Below, piece by piece: positions 10,892 through 22,587 of a DNA stretch of 64,000 bases. Under the pieces are notes generated by a model. The model searched no databases. It saw nothing but the letters and a program-made list of their open reading frames with translations, and was not told the origin of the DNA. Source of the stretch: Thereva unica (Eukaryota > Arthropoda > Insecta > Diptera > Therevidae); contig OX465281.1 of NCBI GenBank assembly GCA_949987705.1, forward strand, positions 196,341,112-196,405,111, read 5' to 3'. A program made the translations under genes and the position numbers. Within the stretch, counting starts at the first letter, position 1; the number at the start of each line of letters is the position of its first letter.

Positions 10892-11488
10892 TGGGGCCCA
10901 TCCACAGGCCAACTGGTTGCCCAAACTGAGTTGTGCAAAGAGTTGGTGTTTTGCCACAAACGCTTCAACTGAGTTGATACTTCAACTGTCAATTCAGTAT
11001 TTTATAGGCAATTTGAACGTTAAATAAAATTGTAGAAAACCTGCGATTAAGTTTTATGATTATAAAAAATGGGTAGTCATGATTTTTTATGTTAATTATA
11101 AATTTTTTAAATATTAATATAAATATTTGTATGTTTTTAAAATATAAATTAAATCCTAAACATATAAATTATGAAAATAATTTAATATTATGTGAACTTT
11201 CATAATTTAAATTAAAAATTATGCAATACAATGAAAATATAAACTTGCAAAAAAATATAATTTTCGAATTCAGGCTTAATTAATGCAAGTAGTTTGCCAA
11301 ACTGCAACATACACAGCGCGACTAGTTGCCCAAACTCTAGGCCCCGCCCCCATAAAATTAAAAGATTTTGATTTATCCCAACTGCAACCCCAACTGTCAA
11401 ATCAGTTTGCCAACTGCCCCATACACGCTGCGATTCAGTGCCAACACAACTCAGTTTGGGCAACCAGTTGGCCTGTGGATGGGCCCCA
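10892..11488. mobile_element. MITE with 42-bp terminal inverted repeats, TAA target duplication
   Basis: The ends TGGGGCCCATCCACAGGCCA and its exact reverse complement begin an inverted repeat that runs on about 42 bp to CAAACTGAGTTGTG. TAA occurs on both sides (10889-10891, 11489-11491). Removing the element and one TAA rejoins the LINE frame 'GEQKT-KALTISK', which confirms both boundaries. The 597-bp interior is AT-rich and non-coding. The 3-bp TAA target and GGGCCC start fit the PIF/Harbinger group and resemble the MITEs at 28483 and 37736. Confidence 0.85.
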
Positions 11489-11491
11489 TAA

Positions 11492-11771
11492 AGCTTTGAC
11501 GATCAGCAAACTGAGAAAACAAATGTCAGTAAGGTTCAAGGTAGGGGAACAGATCAGGTACCAGGAAGTGATGATGGAGTGGAGGCTTAATTTTAAAGGA
11601 CACGGGGGGCATTGCGGATAAGGCTTTAGCTATTTGTGCAACATTTCCAAGAATGCTTTCCAACGCAGGGCCCTAGAGCAAGCGAGTGTGTTTAGCTCAG
11701 TCTTATTTTAGGTTATGCCAGTATAGGCAGCAGTGTTTAACAGGACGGCTAACAGCAGAAAATGGATGACC
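11492..11771 (+). pseudogene. R1-like LINE ORF2 remnant, middle part
   Basis: The frame continues from 10891: 'KALTISKLRKQMSVRFKVGE', then 'WRLNFKGH', then with one shift 'ADKALAICATFPRMLSNAGP'. This corresponds to the family stretch with 'LGVMLDxRLNFKxH' and 'ARMLPNxGGP' that follows the RT. It is broken at 11771 by the hAT transposon (TSD GGATGACC) and resumes at 16149. Confidence 0.6.
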
Positions 11772-12180
11772 CAGGGACCGCTCTAGAGAAATTAGCGCCC
11801 TAGGCAAAATAAAAAAAAAGCGCCCTAGGCAAAATCAAAAAAAGGGCCCTAAAAAATAAAATAATGTACTATATGTGTCTCGAATCACAATCCACCATAA
11901 ATATATAGAATCAATTTTAAAAAGATGAATCATGTTTTGAAATAATAAAAAATTTTAACATCGCGTATATGATAAATAAATATTCAGTGATAAGTATGCA
12001 TAAGTGTGCATAATAATTAATAAAATATAAATAAAACTGTACTAAAATATGTTATTATTAATGGTTTTATTTTATAACGCTGTTACATGATAATATACTT
12101 TAACAATCGTTAAAAATAAATTAATAAGATGATTTTTAAAATTAAAAAGAACAAAGTTATAATCCATTATACATATAATA

Positions 12181-14946
12181 TTAAAATTTGACTTTCCTTG
12201 CTTTAATTTTTGCAAATATTGATACCAAATCCTGCAAAGGTAACGTTTTTACTAATTCCTGCTCAATCGACAATATTGCCAAACTGGATAAACGATCTTG
12301 AGTCATCCTATTTCTTATATAAGTTTTTATTAATTTCATTTTGGAAAAACTACGTTCACCAGATGCGACATTCACTGGAATTGTTAGTAGTATCCGCAAA
12401 GCAATGAAAACATTGGGATAATTATTGTTTATTCTATTTTGGCACAAATATTCTAATATTTTCATAGGTGCCAAACGTGGAGGTAAAAATTGCGAGAGTA
12501 CTCTCAATTCCATGCATAATTCTAGAGCATCAATGTCTTTCGAAGAATCTGTCCCAGTTAACTTTTTTTCTAAATTTTTGCTTAAATCTAATATTTCTTC
12601 AGACGTGCTTTCTTTTAACTCTGCAATATTGTACAAAAATCCAAATGGAGAACTAATTTCACCAAGCTGACTAAATCGTTCTTTGACAGAATTAATGGCC
12701 GTATCTAGAATTACGAAGTAAAATTTTATTTTAAAGCCGGTTTTTGGATTAGAGATTGGTTCATCTCTTCCTTCGTATTCGAAATGGGTTCTCCTTCTGA
12801 TTACTCTTTCATTTTGAAAAACAGGCTCTATCCCTAATTTTTCGGCCATTTCGTTGGCATCAACCAGTATTTTTTCAAATTCTTCATCGTTTCGTAATTT
12901 TTCTAAAAATATTTTTGTTTCTTCTAATTGTTTTACAGCGTCTATAATATTTAAATTTACGCTTTGCAAAAGTTTGCTGCAAACATTTGTGTGGAGGAGT
13001 ACTTTATGCCACACAGTCAGAGCAATCAAAAATTTATATTTGGTAATATTATTAGCTATACTTAGAGCCTCTGCACGAGTAAAATTCCCAGTAGTGCCAG
13101 TAAAAGAATAATCTTCGGAGATTTCTAATAAAGCGTCGCAAATCTCTTCTAACTGGTATCTAAGTGGGATTATCGCATCGATGCGGCTCGACCATCTAGT
13201 TGCACACAATGGTTTTAGAGTTAAATTTGGCAAATGTTTTTTTAATATGCTCCATCGACGAGGTGGAGAAAAAAACACATAAACTTTTTGAACAACATCA
13301 AAAAATGTAGCAGCTTCAGTACAAGAAGTAGCCGCATCATTTATTACTAAATTAAGCGTATGGGCTCCACACGGGACAAAAAAAGCCCTAGGATTAATAT
13401 TTAGTATTTTTCTTTGAACCCCTGCATTTTTTCCAGCCATGTTGCTCCCATTATCGTAACTTTGGCCTCTTAATTGATCAACCGGCAATTTAAATTTATC
13501 TAAAAAATTTAAAAGTACATCAGTCATATTTGAACCTGATGCGGCTGCTTCAAGAGGAATAAACCCAAGAAAATGCTCTTGTATTGAAACAAGTGGTTTA
13601 TTTAAATCTTCACTTGCTGTCGAAACTAAATTTTCTTCAACCTCACTTTCTTCAAAAGGTGTAACATGAACAAACCTGATAATTACAGTCATTTGTTCTA
13701 CATGACTCACATCTGGTGTACAATCAAGAATAATTGAAAAATATTTTGCTTTTTGAAAATTTTCTAAAATTTTTTGTCTTGTCGAATCTGCCAAAATTTG
13801 GATTAATTCATTTTGTATGTTTTTGCCTAAATAATGAACATGCATCTCTTCATCCTTTATTTTTCTTACATGTTCTTGCATAATCGGATCAAACAAAGCG
13901 AGTAATTCAACAAGTTTGAGAAAATTCCCATTACCTATTACATGTAATTTTTCGTAAGTACCTTGAAATGCGAGATTTTGAAAACTGAGTAGTTTTACTA
14001 TAGCGATCAATCGCTCTAAAACTTTGCTCCAATATTTTTCTTCTTCTCTCGTTTGCTGAATTAATTTTATATCTACTGATTGACCTTTTTTCCATCTTTT
14101 CTCGAAATCTTTCCACGTATTGTAGTTTAGTTTGTGTTCGTGACTTTTCTGATGATCTGTTAAAATTTGAGCGATGTTATGCCAATCTTTCGTGCCATTT
14201 GTTGCAAGGGAGGGTAATCTATTTCCTTTAGAAAATAATAAGCAGCAAAAACAATATACTTTATTGGTTGATATTGAATATAGCACCCAATCCCTATGAA
14301 TACGCTCACCATTTACCAGTTTCTGATAATAATGTACATTCGAAAATTTTCTTTTTTGGTCATCAGCAGGAAAAATATAATTTTTCACTTGTACTGGGCC
14401 ATGTTCTATTAATATTGGTCTTAGTTGATCAATACTTAATTCTATATGCGCCCAAGTAGCTGGATCTGAAAAATTTATGTTTAATTTTGTATTCCCTATA
14501 TTTTCAGAATTAGAATGAATGATGGGATGCTCTAATTGAGATAAATCAGTTACTAAATTAGTTTGCATATTATTTGCAATTTCAATCTGCACATTATTAT
14601 CACTTTCTGGATTGATAGATGAAGGGTCAGGCCGAGATAAACCATCGATAACATTTTCTTCGTTTAGATTACTTGAATGTATACCTATACCTGATGCAGT
14701 TTCTTTATTGCTATTACAGACGTCAATTTGGGTTGGTTTGTCAGCATTATCTGTGCTACAAAAATTGGAAGAACCAGTTTGAAGTAATATTTCAGATGCA
14801 GACTCGTTAGCAGGTTCATTGTTACTAGAAATTGTTGAAGGATCCTGTCGCAAAAATTTTGCAAGACTATTTTTTAATTTTTCATCAGTTTCTAGTTGTT
14901 CAATCTTCCGTTTTCTGTTTGCAGCTCCCGATAATTTTTTGGACAT
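12181..14946 (-). CDS. hAT transposase, ZMYM1-like, intact (921 aa)
   Basis: DNA cut-and-paste transposase of the host hAT element. A charged, low-complexity N-terminus (residues 1-160) is followed by a TTF-type zinc finger near 215-280 ('VYCFCCLLFS' ... 'HEHKLNYNTWKDFEKR'). Next is a DUF4371-type region with 'SIILDCTPDVSHVEQ' near 390 and 'RGQSYDNGSNMAGKN' near 490, which hold the first two catalytic aspartates. 'CGAHTLNLVINDA' (about 525) and 'ATRWSSRIDAI' (about 585) precede the C-terminal dimerisation domain, about 840-921 ('NVASGERSFSKMKLIKTYIRNRM'). The length is usual for this family. No stop or frameshift is seen, and no intron is needed. ATG 14946 is the first in frame. Codon use is strongly AT-biased, like the flanks. 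Confidence 0.92.
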   Translation of the reverse strand: MSKKLSGAANRKRKIEQLETDEKLKNSLAKFLRQDPSTISSNNEPANESASEILLQTGSSNFCSTDNADKPTQIDVCNSNKETASGIGIHSSNLNEENVIDGLSRPDPSSINPESDNNVQIEIANNMQTNLVTDLSQLEHPIIHSNSENIGNTKLNINFSDPATWAHIELSIDQLRPILIEHGPVQVKNYIFPADDQKRKFSNVHYYQKLVNGERIHRDWVLYSISTNKVYCFCCLLFSKGNRLPSLATNGTKDWHNIAQILTDHQKSHEHKLNYNTWKDFEKRWKKGQSVDIKLIQQTREEEKYWSKVLERLIAIVKLLSFQNLAFQGTYEKLHVIGNGNFLKLVELLALFDPIMQEHVRKIKDEEMHVHYLGKNIQNELIQILADSTRQKILENFQKAKYFSIILDCTPDVSHVEQMTVIIRFVHVTPFEESEVEENLVSTASEDLNKPLVSIQEHFLGFIPLEAAASGSNMTDVLLNFLDKFKLPVDQLRGQSYDNGSNMAGKNAGVQRKILNINPRAFFVPCGAHTLNLVINDAATSCTEAATFFDVVQKVYVFFSPPRRWSILKKHLPNLTLKPLCATRWSSRIDAIIPLRYQLEEICDALLEISEDYSFTGTTGNFTRAEALSIANNITKYKFLIALTVWHKVLLHTNVCSKLLQSVNLNIIDAVKQLEETKIFLEKLRNDEEFEKILVDANEMAEKLGIEPVFQNERVIRRRTHFEYEGRDEPISNPKTGFKIKFYFVILDTAINSVKERFSQLGEISSPFGFLYNIAELKESTSEEILDLSKNLEKKLTGTDSSKDIDALELCMELRVLSQFLPPRLAPMKILEYLCQNRINNNYPNVFIALRILLTIPVNVASGERSFSKMKLIKTYIRNRMTQDRLSSLAILSIEQELVKTLPLQDLVSIFAKIKARKVKF

Positions 14947-14949
14947 ATT

Positions 14950-16070
14950 ATCTGCATAGAAATAGTGTTTATTCGATTAATTCGATCAAAAAAATATAAA
15001 CAATTTGTATAGATGACGTGTTTAAAAGAATTGGTAGTAATCGAGCAATTTTCATAATATTTTAAAAGAGTAATAGTTTATATTATTTTGAAAACAAATC
15101 TCACGTATGCAAATAAAGGGAAATTAGGAAAATAGCAATTTAAGCCCATGTTGAATAGAAATGCACTGTAAACTTCCGCATATTTTATTAATTCTTGTAA
15201 TTATTAATTAAAGGTTAACAAGTATATTTTCCAAATCACAGCTAATTTTTGACTATACCCATAATTCGTACATACCAATATTAGTATTCGGACGTACGTA
15301 TATCATTTGAGATTGTAACAATCTGCATATTGATAATAAATTAGGCTTCAAATGTTTACGAAAATGAAAGTGAAAAATATCAACAAATATATAACGTATA
15401 CAGTATAAAATAATCCCATAAAAAACTTTCTTAAAAAAATTACGAAAAAGGTGTAATGATAAAAAAAAGGAAAAAATACATTTTAGCATGATAATTTTTT
15501 TGAGCAAATTTATATTTTGAATTATGTTGAAGTTTTATCTTTACCGCCGTTTAAAAGAGTTTCGATAATAAATAAAAAATATTAACAAACTTAGATAGGT
15601 TTTTAATAAATTGAAAAATCATGATAACTTAAGAGTATACTTACCAGCTTATGTAAAATATCGTTTTGAAAAAAAAAATGTTTTCTAACAACAAGATTTT
15701 CAAATAGAAATAAGTACGACAATTTTTGCAATATATTAATAATAATCCAGAACCATACTTTTTTGCGACTGCACAACCCAATAGCTGTCGAGATAATGAA
15801 GAAATGAACTGCACATCAGTTTTTCCGCGAATTATCACATCGAACAGTTTCCCAGAATTTTTGAACTCGTTGATTTTCAAGAATAAATAGCAGTTAATAT
15901 ATAGGCAATAGAATGCCGAGAATGCTACTCTAGATATGTAGATATGTAACTAATAGAGTTCAGGCAGGCTCATCTTCTTATAATACTTAATTTTTTCAAA
16001 TCAATCAAATTTATAATAGTTAAATTTTTCTCTTCATATATTTTCAAAAAATTTTTCTAGCATTGTTTTA
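14950..16070. other. Non-coding 5' region of the hAT transposon
   Basis: About 1.1 kb of AT-rich sequence upstream of the transposase, inside the element. It should hold its promoter. Short open frames (15253-15507, 15641-15880) show no motif. Confidence 0.5.
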
Positions 16071-16148
16071 TTTCGGCGCCCCTCAGCCTACGGCGCCCTA
16101 GGCGGGCGCCTAACTCGCCTATATGGTAGAGCGGTCCCTGGGATGACC

Positions 16149-16230
16149 ACATACAGACTAAGCGCTCTCCGTGAGTGATGCGCGTACAAGACCACATATC
16201 TAACAATACAGCGTTAGTGATTTGATGGGA
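16149..16230 (+). pseudogene. R1-like LINE ORF2 remnant, last recognisable part
   Basis: Continues the LINE from 11771: 'YRLSALRE', a stop, then 'CAYKTTYLTIQR'. This corresponds to the family stretch 'LSALRVxxAYRTVS' past the RT domain. It decays into unrecognisable sequence after about 16230. Confidence 0.5.
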
Positions 16231-17600
16231 AGCATTTTGGTAACACTTATGCATAGCAATCTTTAAAATTTGTTTAGTCAAAAACCGGCAGGGAGTGCGT
16301 TTCTCATCAACCATCCCGAAGACAGCACATCACTTAGCTAAATGTTTGGAGCAAACCCTTCACAAATCTGAACAAATTTCGCTTCGCCTCTGTTCAAGTT
16401 AGACAATCGATTTTGTTGTTGTGGTCAAAGTTTGTTTACATTTGAAATTGTGTAGAAAAACGACTGAACCACTCCGAACAGCCTTTTACGGCATACTTCA
16501 TTGTATCATTTTCATTTATCAGATTTTGTTCGAGTACCTACAAAAGCTACTCCGAATTGACATATCCCTGTTGTGCTTCCACTTGAGAGGATCGTATGAG
16601 TTCTAACATCACTTATGCCTTTGTTGGTCCACCTTGTTTTTTGCAATGCTGCGATTTTTACCTTATACATTTCCAATTCCAAGAGTAGTTCTTACGTTCC
16701 ATGTAACCAAATCAAAGTCCATATTTCTTCGCTTGAGTCTTAGCCGTGTGGTCAATCCGGTCCGAGGCCTTCTTAGAGGATTCGTAACAGTGGATTTTTT
16801 CCAGCACCAGGCCATTAGACTGGAGCCCAACCAGTACGTTCAGTTTTTACACTCGCGTTCGCCCATTCACCTCTGCTACAATTAAATTGCATTGCCCGAC
16901 GTGGACGTGGTGAATCAGACTACGCTGGCAGAACTGTAGTTGTAAGTTCAGTAGATGTTACTCAGTTTTTGCAACCCCAGAGCGTGGGGAGCTCTGTGAT
17001 CCTGAGATCTGATACCAGCCTTCAACCCCCATATCAATTTTACCTCTTCCCTCAAATCCCTGATGTTATGTTTCTCTCTGTTGGCCCGAACGCGGGGTCC
17101 CGCAAATGCGGGATCAGAAAGGCGGGATTGGCGAGATTTGGACAGTAGAATCACCTGTTATAAGAACCGGGACTTAATAGACAAATACTAACAATATTGC
17201 AAAGTATTAATAAAAATAGATTTAGGCCCTCCAAACACGAGTCGACTGATTTGCAATTCCAGTTGCACAAGCAACTTTTTCGTGATATTGCCCGTGTATG
17301 GAAGTGGGAATCCAGATATGAATCGACAGAGACGAGACCGATTTGAAACTTGTTTGAACTGTTAGCGTACCACTGTTCTTGAAGGTCGGAAGAGATTTTA
17401 GTTGCATGGTTCCATTTCATCTAAGCTATTTGACATTTTGCAAAAACTTCGTGACTAAAAACTATTTAGAACATCGATTAAGCCAAAATCAGCTGTACTC
17501 ATGTGTAGACAAAGGTTTTATTTTTGTTGCAAACTGGTTGTGGGCGTGATTATTTAGGATTGCGAATCAGTCGATTCGTATGCCTTACACTCCACAAAAT
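16231..17600. other. Unclassified sequence
   Basis: No gene is recognised. There are open frames of 60-90 codons on both strands (16421-16606, 16634-16885, 17151-17420) without motifs. Part may be the decayed 3' region of the LINE above. Confidence 0.35.
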
Positions 17601-17608
17601 ATTTAAAT

Positions 17609-19212
17609 CAGTGGCGGCTCGTAAGATTCAGGACAAGGGAAGCAATGCGCAAGGCGAACGATAAAAGTAAAAGTATCGAGAGCTTTAAATAAAAAACTGA
17701 AAAATAGCATATAGTGGGGTCAGATAAGCAAAACATAAGGAATTGTTTGCAGTCCAAAAAATTTCGTTTGGAACATGTTAGTTACATCAAATACTATACG
17801 AAATGGCCATTTTATAACTCTAGCAAACAATCTCGTAAGTTATTGGCCATTTTGTGAAAATTTTATCATTTTAGTCGGTTGGTCTATTTAAATATAGATG
17901 CGTATATCTCGACTTGATATTGGCTATCAGCGGTTACAATATGAAATTTTTATCTGTTCACATAAATTTTAGTTTTTTGTTTATAACTTGAATTGATGAA
18001 TGATGATATACTATATAAACACTAACTGGTTAGAATTTCGAGTCAAAATATCTTATACAAGTCCCAAAAATTGACTTCAAATTTAAACATTAATTAACCT
18101 TTAATTTTTGTGCATAAGCATCGTCTGAGGTTTTTTCTCTTTTAAAATGGAGCATTATTTTATGATGAACAAGAAATTTTTTTAAAATTTCAAAAAAGTG
18201 AAAAAATCGAATTTTTTCGTTAAGAATTTCAAAATATTAGTGCGCCTTTTTTCAGATTCTGTTAATAATTAAAGCGTCCAAAGAAAAGCTTTCAGCCCAT
18301 TTAATTTTTTATATAAAGGCATAATTGTGGCTCAAAATCTAAAAAAAATAGTTATAATAAAACCCTGCATACCTCGCATACACCCCCCTACATCCACGCC
18401 AACAATCATTACATTCTCTTTGCAAAAAAAAAAAAACACTTCAGGCAACCCGTACTCAAAAATACAATTCATAAAAATATTTTCTATCCCTTTAAATCAT
18501 AATTAAAGAGAATCATAAAAAATATAATGGAAGCTACAAAAGCATCAGCTTATTTCAATAAATACCGCCCACCACCCCATTAGAATAAGCATTAGAAAAG
18601 GGAAACTTCACTTATCCTCGATCTCTTTTTTCTTCACTCAAAACAAAATTTCATATTTTAAGAGTCAAAAACAAAATTTCGAAGCAAAATCTTAAGAGAA
18701 AATTTTATATTGCTCGAAGCCAGGATAGATTACCAGCAATCGAAACCAAAAAATAAAGAGAATATAGTGGATACAGAAAATTTCTCTGTCTTCGACTTCT
18801 CAATTCCGCCTGTTTGGTTCCGAGGAAGCTGCGTTTAGCTCAGCTTCTGAGGGTACTGTATTAACGCAAACCTTTGCATGAGTGTGAGTTCAATTAAATT
18901 GAATGTGTTGGAGCTTTCATGTTGATTTTCTGTGGCAAAGAAGCTGGAGATATTACAGCTTCCCCATGTTGTAAGGCCTCAGCCACGATAAGAGCGGCAC
19001 CAGAAAAATTTAACGTCTCGAATTGGCGGAGAGAAGCACTTTAGGCAGGGCCTAACACAACATGAGGAAGCTGTAATATCTCCAGCTTTAGTGTTTCCAG
19101 AGCAGGAAATATATTAAGATTTTTCTTGTGATTAAATTTATTTTTTTAAGATGTTGCCAATTTGGTCAAGGGAAGCAGTGCTTCCTTTGCTTCCAAAGAG
19201 GAACCGCCACTG
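17609..19212 (-). mobile_element. Non-autonomous hAT element (CAGTGGCGG family), copy 1, 1604 bp
   Basis: The ends CAGTGGCGGCTCG (17609) and GAGGAACCGCCACTG (ending 19212) are flanked by a perfect 8-bp TSD ATTTAAAT (17601-17608, 19213-19220), which fits nTnnnnAn. There is no transposase reading frame. A subterminal inverted pair lies near the right end around 18955-19090 (GGAGATATTACAGCTTCC... and its complement). The family's second copy at 27579-42011 lies in the opposite orientation and, once its insertions are removed, is about 1.7 kb. The 1.6-1.7 kb form is therefore the mobile unit, presumably driven by a transposase encoded elsewhere. Confidence 0.9.
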
Positions 19213-19314
19213 ATTTAAATTCGTTAGTTGAAGATATCTACCTACTTAGCAATACAGCAATAACACCAAACCGTCTGAGTATATTTTTGTGTCCGAACGT
19301 GATCAATTATTATT

Positions 19315-19688
19315 GAGCTTCCATGCAGAATTTACCCTGGGTTATTTCCGAGTTAGCACCCATGGAATTGCTTATCTGTGACCAGGGCCGGACTATCGCC
19401 TACGCCAACAACGCCATGGCGTGGGGCGGCACATTTCTAGGGGCGGCAATAAATATGTTATAATATTATTATCATTATTTACCCTATATATAGGTAAAAA
19501 ATTTAAGTTTCCAAAAACGCTAGCCTTAAGGAAGCGGCAACTTGCGATTGCCGTGGGAGCGGCACTTGATCTAGTCCGGCCCTGTCTGTGACTTCGTCAT
19601 GGCAGCCGCATCGAGTTAACTAGAGGGAAAAAGCTTTCTGTAAACTCAACGAATACTCTACCCCGGCTCATGGAAACGCAGTAAAGCG
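19315..19688. repeat. Foldback repeat, second copy, split by a MITE
   Basis: The left half (CTTCCATGCAGAATTTACCC ... GCACCCATGGAA) and right half (GAGGGAAAAAGCTTTCTG ... GGCTCATGGAAACGCAGT) match the repeat at 9182-9825. It is interrupted at 19383-19584 by a hAT MITE. Confidence 0.55.
19383..19584. mobile_element. hAT MITE (CAGGGCCGGACTA), 202 bp
   Basis: The 13-bp ends CAGGGCCGGACTA and TAGTCCGGCCCTG are exact reverse complements. The flanking 8-bp TSD TCTGTGAC (19375-19382, 19585-19592) is perfect. The ends resemble those of the autonomous hAT at 11772 (CAGGGACCGCTCTA) but are not the same family. It has no coding capacity. Confidence 0.88.
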
Positions 19689-22587
19689 GCTTGCGATTTT
19701 GATGCGGGATTTGATTCTCTGAGCCCGACCTTCACGACGACGGTTTTGGGCTAATATTCCGACTTTGTCTTTGACAAGGCTGTGGTCCGAATAAAAATAA
19801 TATTCAAGTAATTAAATAAATGTAATTACTTACTGCAAATCGATTCTTTTAAAGTAAAAATACAAAACACTGCCAAATATAATTACTCCTCTAAAAAACT
19901 AATTTAAAATTACAAAAAAATTGTTAACTGCAAAAAATATTGCTGCTAAGTGGTTGACATTAGCATGATTATCCAATGTTGACCGTCATTCGCAGCATCA
20001 TCCAGCACATATCTTTACTGCATAAAAAATTATACTCTTCACCATCGAAGTTGTTATTTTCTGGAATGTAAACCTTAAAGTAAATTAACCACTAAACTTA
20101 GAAATATTTCATCACTACTATCATTAATCATATGTTATTAATGTTCTTTCAACGACTATAGTTAAAAATTTGCACAAAAAAATGAGCTTTCAATATAAAA
20201 AAGTAAAGAAAACTCAGAGAAAATTTATTAAGCTCACACCTTGACCTACCTTGTTAAAATCAATGTCAACCAAAGGATCGTTACCCTGCATGCAACGTTA
20301 TAACAATTTTTAAAAGAGTAAAAAAAACATGCAAAAAAACTTACCCATATTGGGGACAGCAATAAAATGTTAACAATATCTTAATATTTCTACAGGTGGG
20401 TGGACAACACTCACCTTCAATTTGACCGTGAAAAACACGAACATCGAATCGAAAATTGTTGGATACAATTTTTTTTGGAGATGAAAAGTGTGGAAAGCAA
20501 TTTGTCAGGTCTCCTCCTCATCATCATCATCATTATCGTCATCATCAGTATTATCACAAAAATTCGCGGCTATGTTCTTTGTCAGCCATTTAATTTTGAT
20601 AAATTTATCCTGTTCCAAATATACGAATTATATGTTGTTGTTTTTTTTTCTGAGAAGAAAATATATAATCCTGGAGGCGTTATTATGTGACAAATGTTCA
20701 TCGCCGTGTAAAAGCCGAGGATCAGCAAATCCATTATGGGCATTAAATCCCGGATTAAAGCCAGGAACTTACAACGAAATTTTTTGGGTAAAACCTGGAA
20801 GCCTAAATTTCTGGGTGCGATCACAATCAAACAAGGAAGCTGACCATAACAGTTCAGTTATTATTTGTCAGAAAATACCCAGCAAAATAAAACAAACATG
20901 AATTTTCGCCCACCAACAAATGAGCCTAAGACCGTCGTGTCATTGCACTCCACCCAAAAAAAAAGCACATCAAAATATTCGCACGATGGCGCCAATTTCG
21001 AAAGAAGAAACTTATCGACTGATGGCGGCTTTCGGGCGTTTTTTCGAAACAGCCGTCAGCCTTCAGTCTTAATTATTGCTAGAAATTATATAGATTATCT
21101 CGCAGATTATCCCCGAAAACACCAATTAAAAGACTGATAGCCATCTGGATATGGTCTCGGCTGGACATCTTCATATCGAAAGCAAATTCCTGGCCATCGT
21201 CGATGTTCTTTTTTATTTTGGAAATTTTCCAATCGCGTGTTTTTTGGTTATTGTTTATCCAAAAGATCTGAGAACGATCGGCAAACACCAGCAGCTGCGA
21301 TCTCGCGGAATTTAAAGAATCCAGGAAAACCCAAAACTGGCGATTTTTGTTTTTAATAAAAATTGTCGAATTTCTTCCAAAAATTCGACTCAATCAAAAA
21401 CGGTCTATTGACCTGCCAAAAAAAATTGATGAGATTTCCAAAATTTTGATGATCATTCCAGAGTTGGCATTGTTCCGTCTGTTGTTTATTGAATTTGATG
21501 CGATGCCGATCTCCCGTCACTTTAGTTATTGTTATGTCCAAACGATTATTGATCCGGATGTTAAAAATGCACACTATTAATATGGCTAATCATGATCGGA
21601 ATGGACGAATCAATGCAAATTAAGTTGTTCTAAAAATAGTTTCGATTGATCGTGCTGAAATAGAGGATCATAACAAACATACTGCTAACATGTTTCGTAT
21701 ATGATCACAATCGTTTTGTAAGTCCAGTTTTACAGAATAAGTGCAATTAAGAGAATGGTGACTGTTTTGTTTTTTTAGGGAATGTGTTCTTTGTAATTCG
21801 CATATTTAGTACACTGTTAGCCTTGGACTTATTGAGAAGTTTCCAACACAAAACGTTCAATATCTTTTGTTGGTGTTTCTACTTTCGAAGAATGAAGATC
21901 GTATTGTTTCAAAACGTATTGGTACAAGAAAACTAAAAGTATTTTATTTTGTGGTCAATAGCAACTATTGTGGCCAACATATAATCGCACACCGGAATTA
22001 TTGTCACTAAAGATTGGAATAAGCTATAGCTTGATTTCTGACCTCTGTTTTTCAATTCGTGACTACAAGTTTTCTGGCGTTCACACTTACACGGTCTGTC
22101 TATATTGCTTCAAGGCGGCCATTCAAGACTGCTTCCATACATTCAACTTTTTGGTTCCACACTTTTAATGTGTCACATTTGTTGAGTTAAAAGAATCTTT
22201 TTACTTTCAATATTTGACTCAGAAGAAGACGTTCAACTGCTGCTATGCGAGTATTCGGAAATATACATGGAGGAATTGATGAATTTAAAAAGAAATTAAA
22301 TATCTGTGCGATCCATTTGCAACATCCAACATATATATTGAGTTGAAGCAAAATCAAGAGATAACGGAAAAGTTTGTGTCAACTTTGTGTTGTGGCAACT
22401 TTCCTTTCAACTCGTATTCCTTTTCTCAAGTTTCATGCGAGCTAAAGAGGGAAGACGATCTAAAGAGTTGAAAAGTGTCAAAGTATTGAACGTGTAGAAG
22501 GAGAACATGATGACAGTTGGTAGTTTGGAATAGGCTCCTTCTTTCACCAGTCCAGACCTACCATCCAGATCCTCCGGATTAATTAAT
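19689..22587. other. Unclassified 2.9 kb, no supported gene
   Basis: I could assign nothing here. Overlapping open frames at 20400-21140 (plus) and 20582-20830, 21079-21393 (minus) have no recognisable domain. The plus-strand frame includes serines encoded by a short TCATCATCATCATCAT microsatellite at about 20517-20550. The sequence may be a decayed element or intergenic DNA. Confidence 0.4.

Larger units (their letters stand above)
11772..16140 (-). mobile_element. Complete, probably autonomous hAT transposon (4369 bp)
   Basis: Perfect 14-bp terminal inverted repeats (CAGGGACCGCTCTA at 11772; TAGAGCGGTCCCTG ending at 16140) are flanked by a perfect 8-bp TSD GGATGACC (11764-11771, 16141-16148). 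The left subterminal region has a directly repeated GCGCCCTAGGCAAAAT (about 11797 and 11819), and the right one repeats GCGCCCTAGGC. These are likely transposase binding sites. The only gene is an intact 921-aa hAT transposase on the minus strand. About 1.1 kb of AT-rich sequence separates it from the right end. Excision in silico restores the LINE frame '...KWMTTYRLSALRE'. All parts look undamaged, so this copy is young and could be active. Confidence 0.9.

Noticed and set aside
11283..11621. A 112-codon plus-strand open frame.
   Set aside because: It runs from the MITE across its end into the LINE remnant, so it is a chimera of two repeats.
12854..14459. Plus-strand and second-frame open frames within 12181-14946.
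   Set aside because: They are shadows of the hAT transposase on the minus strand.
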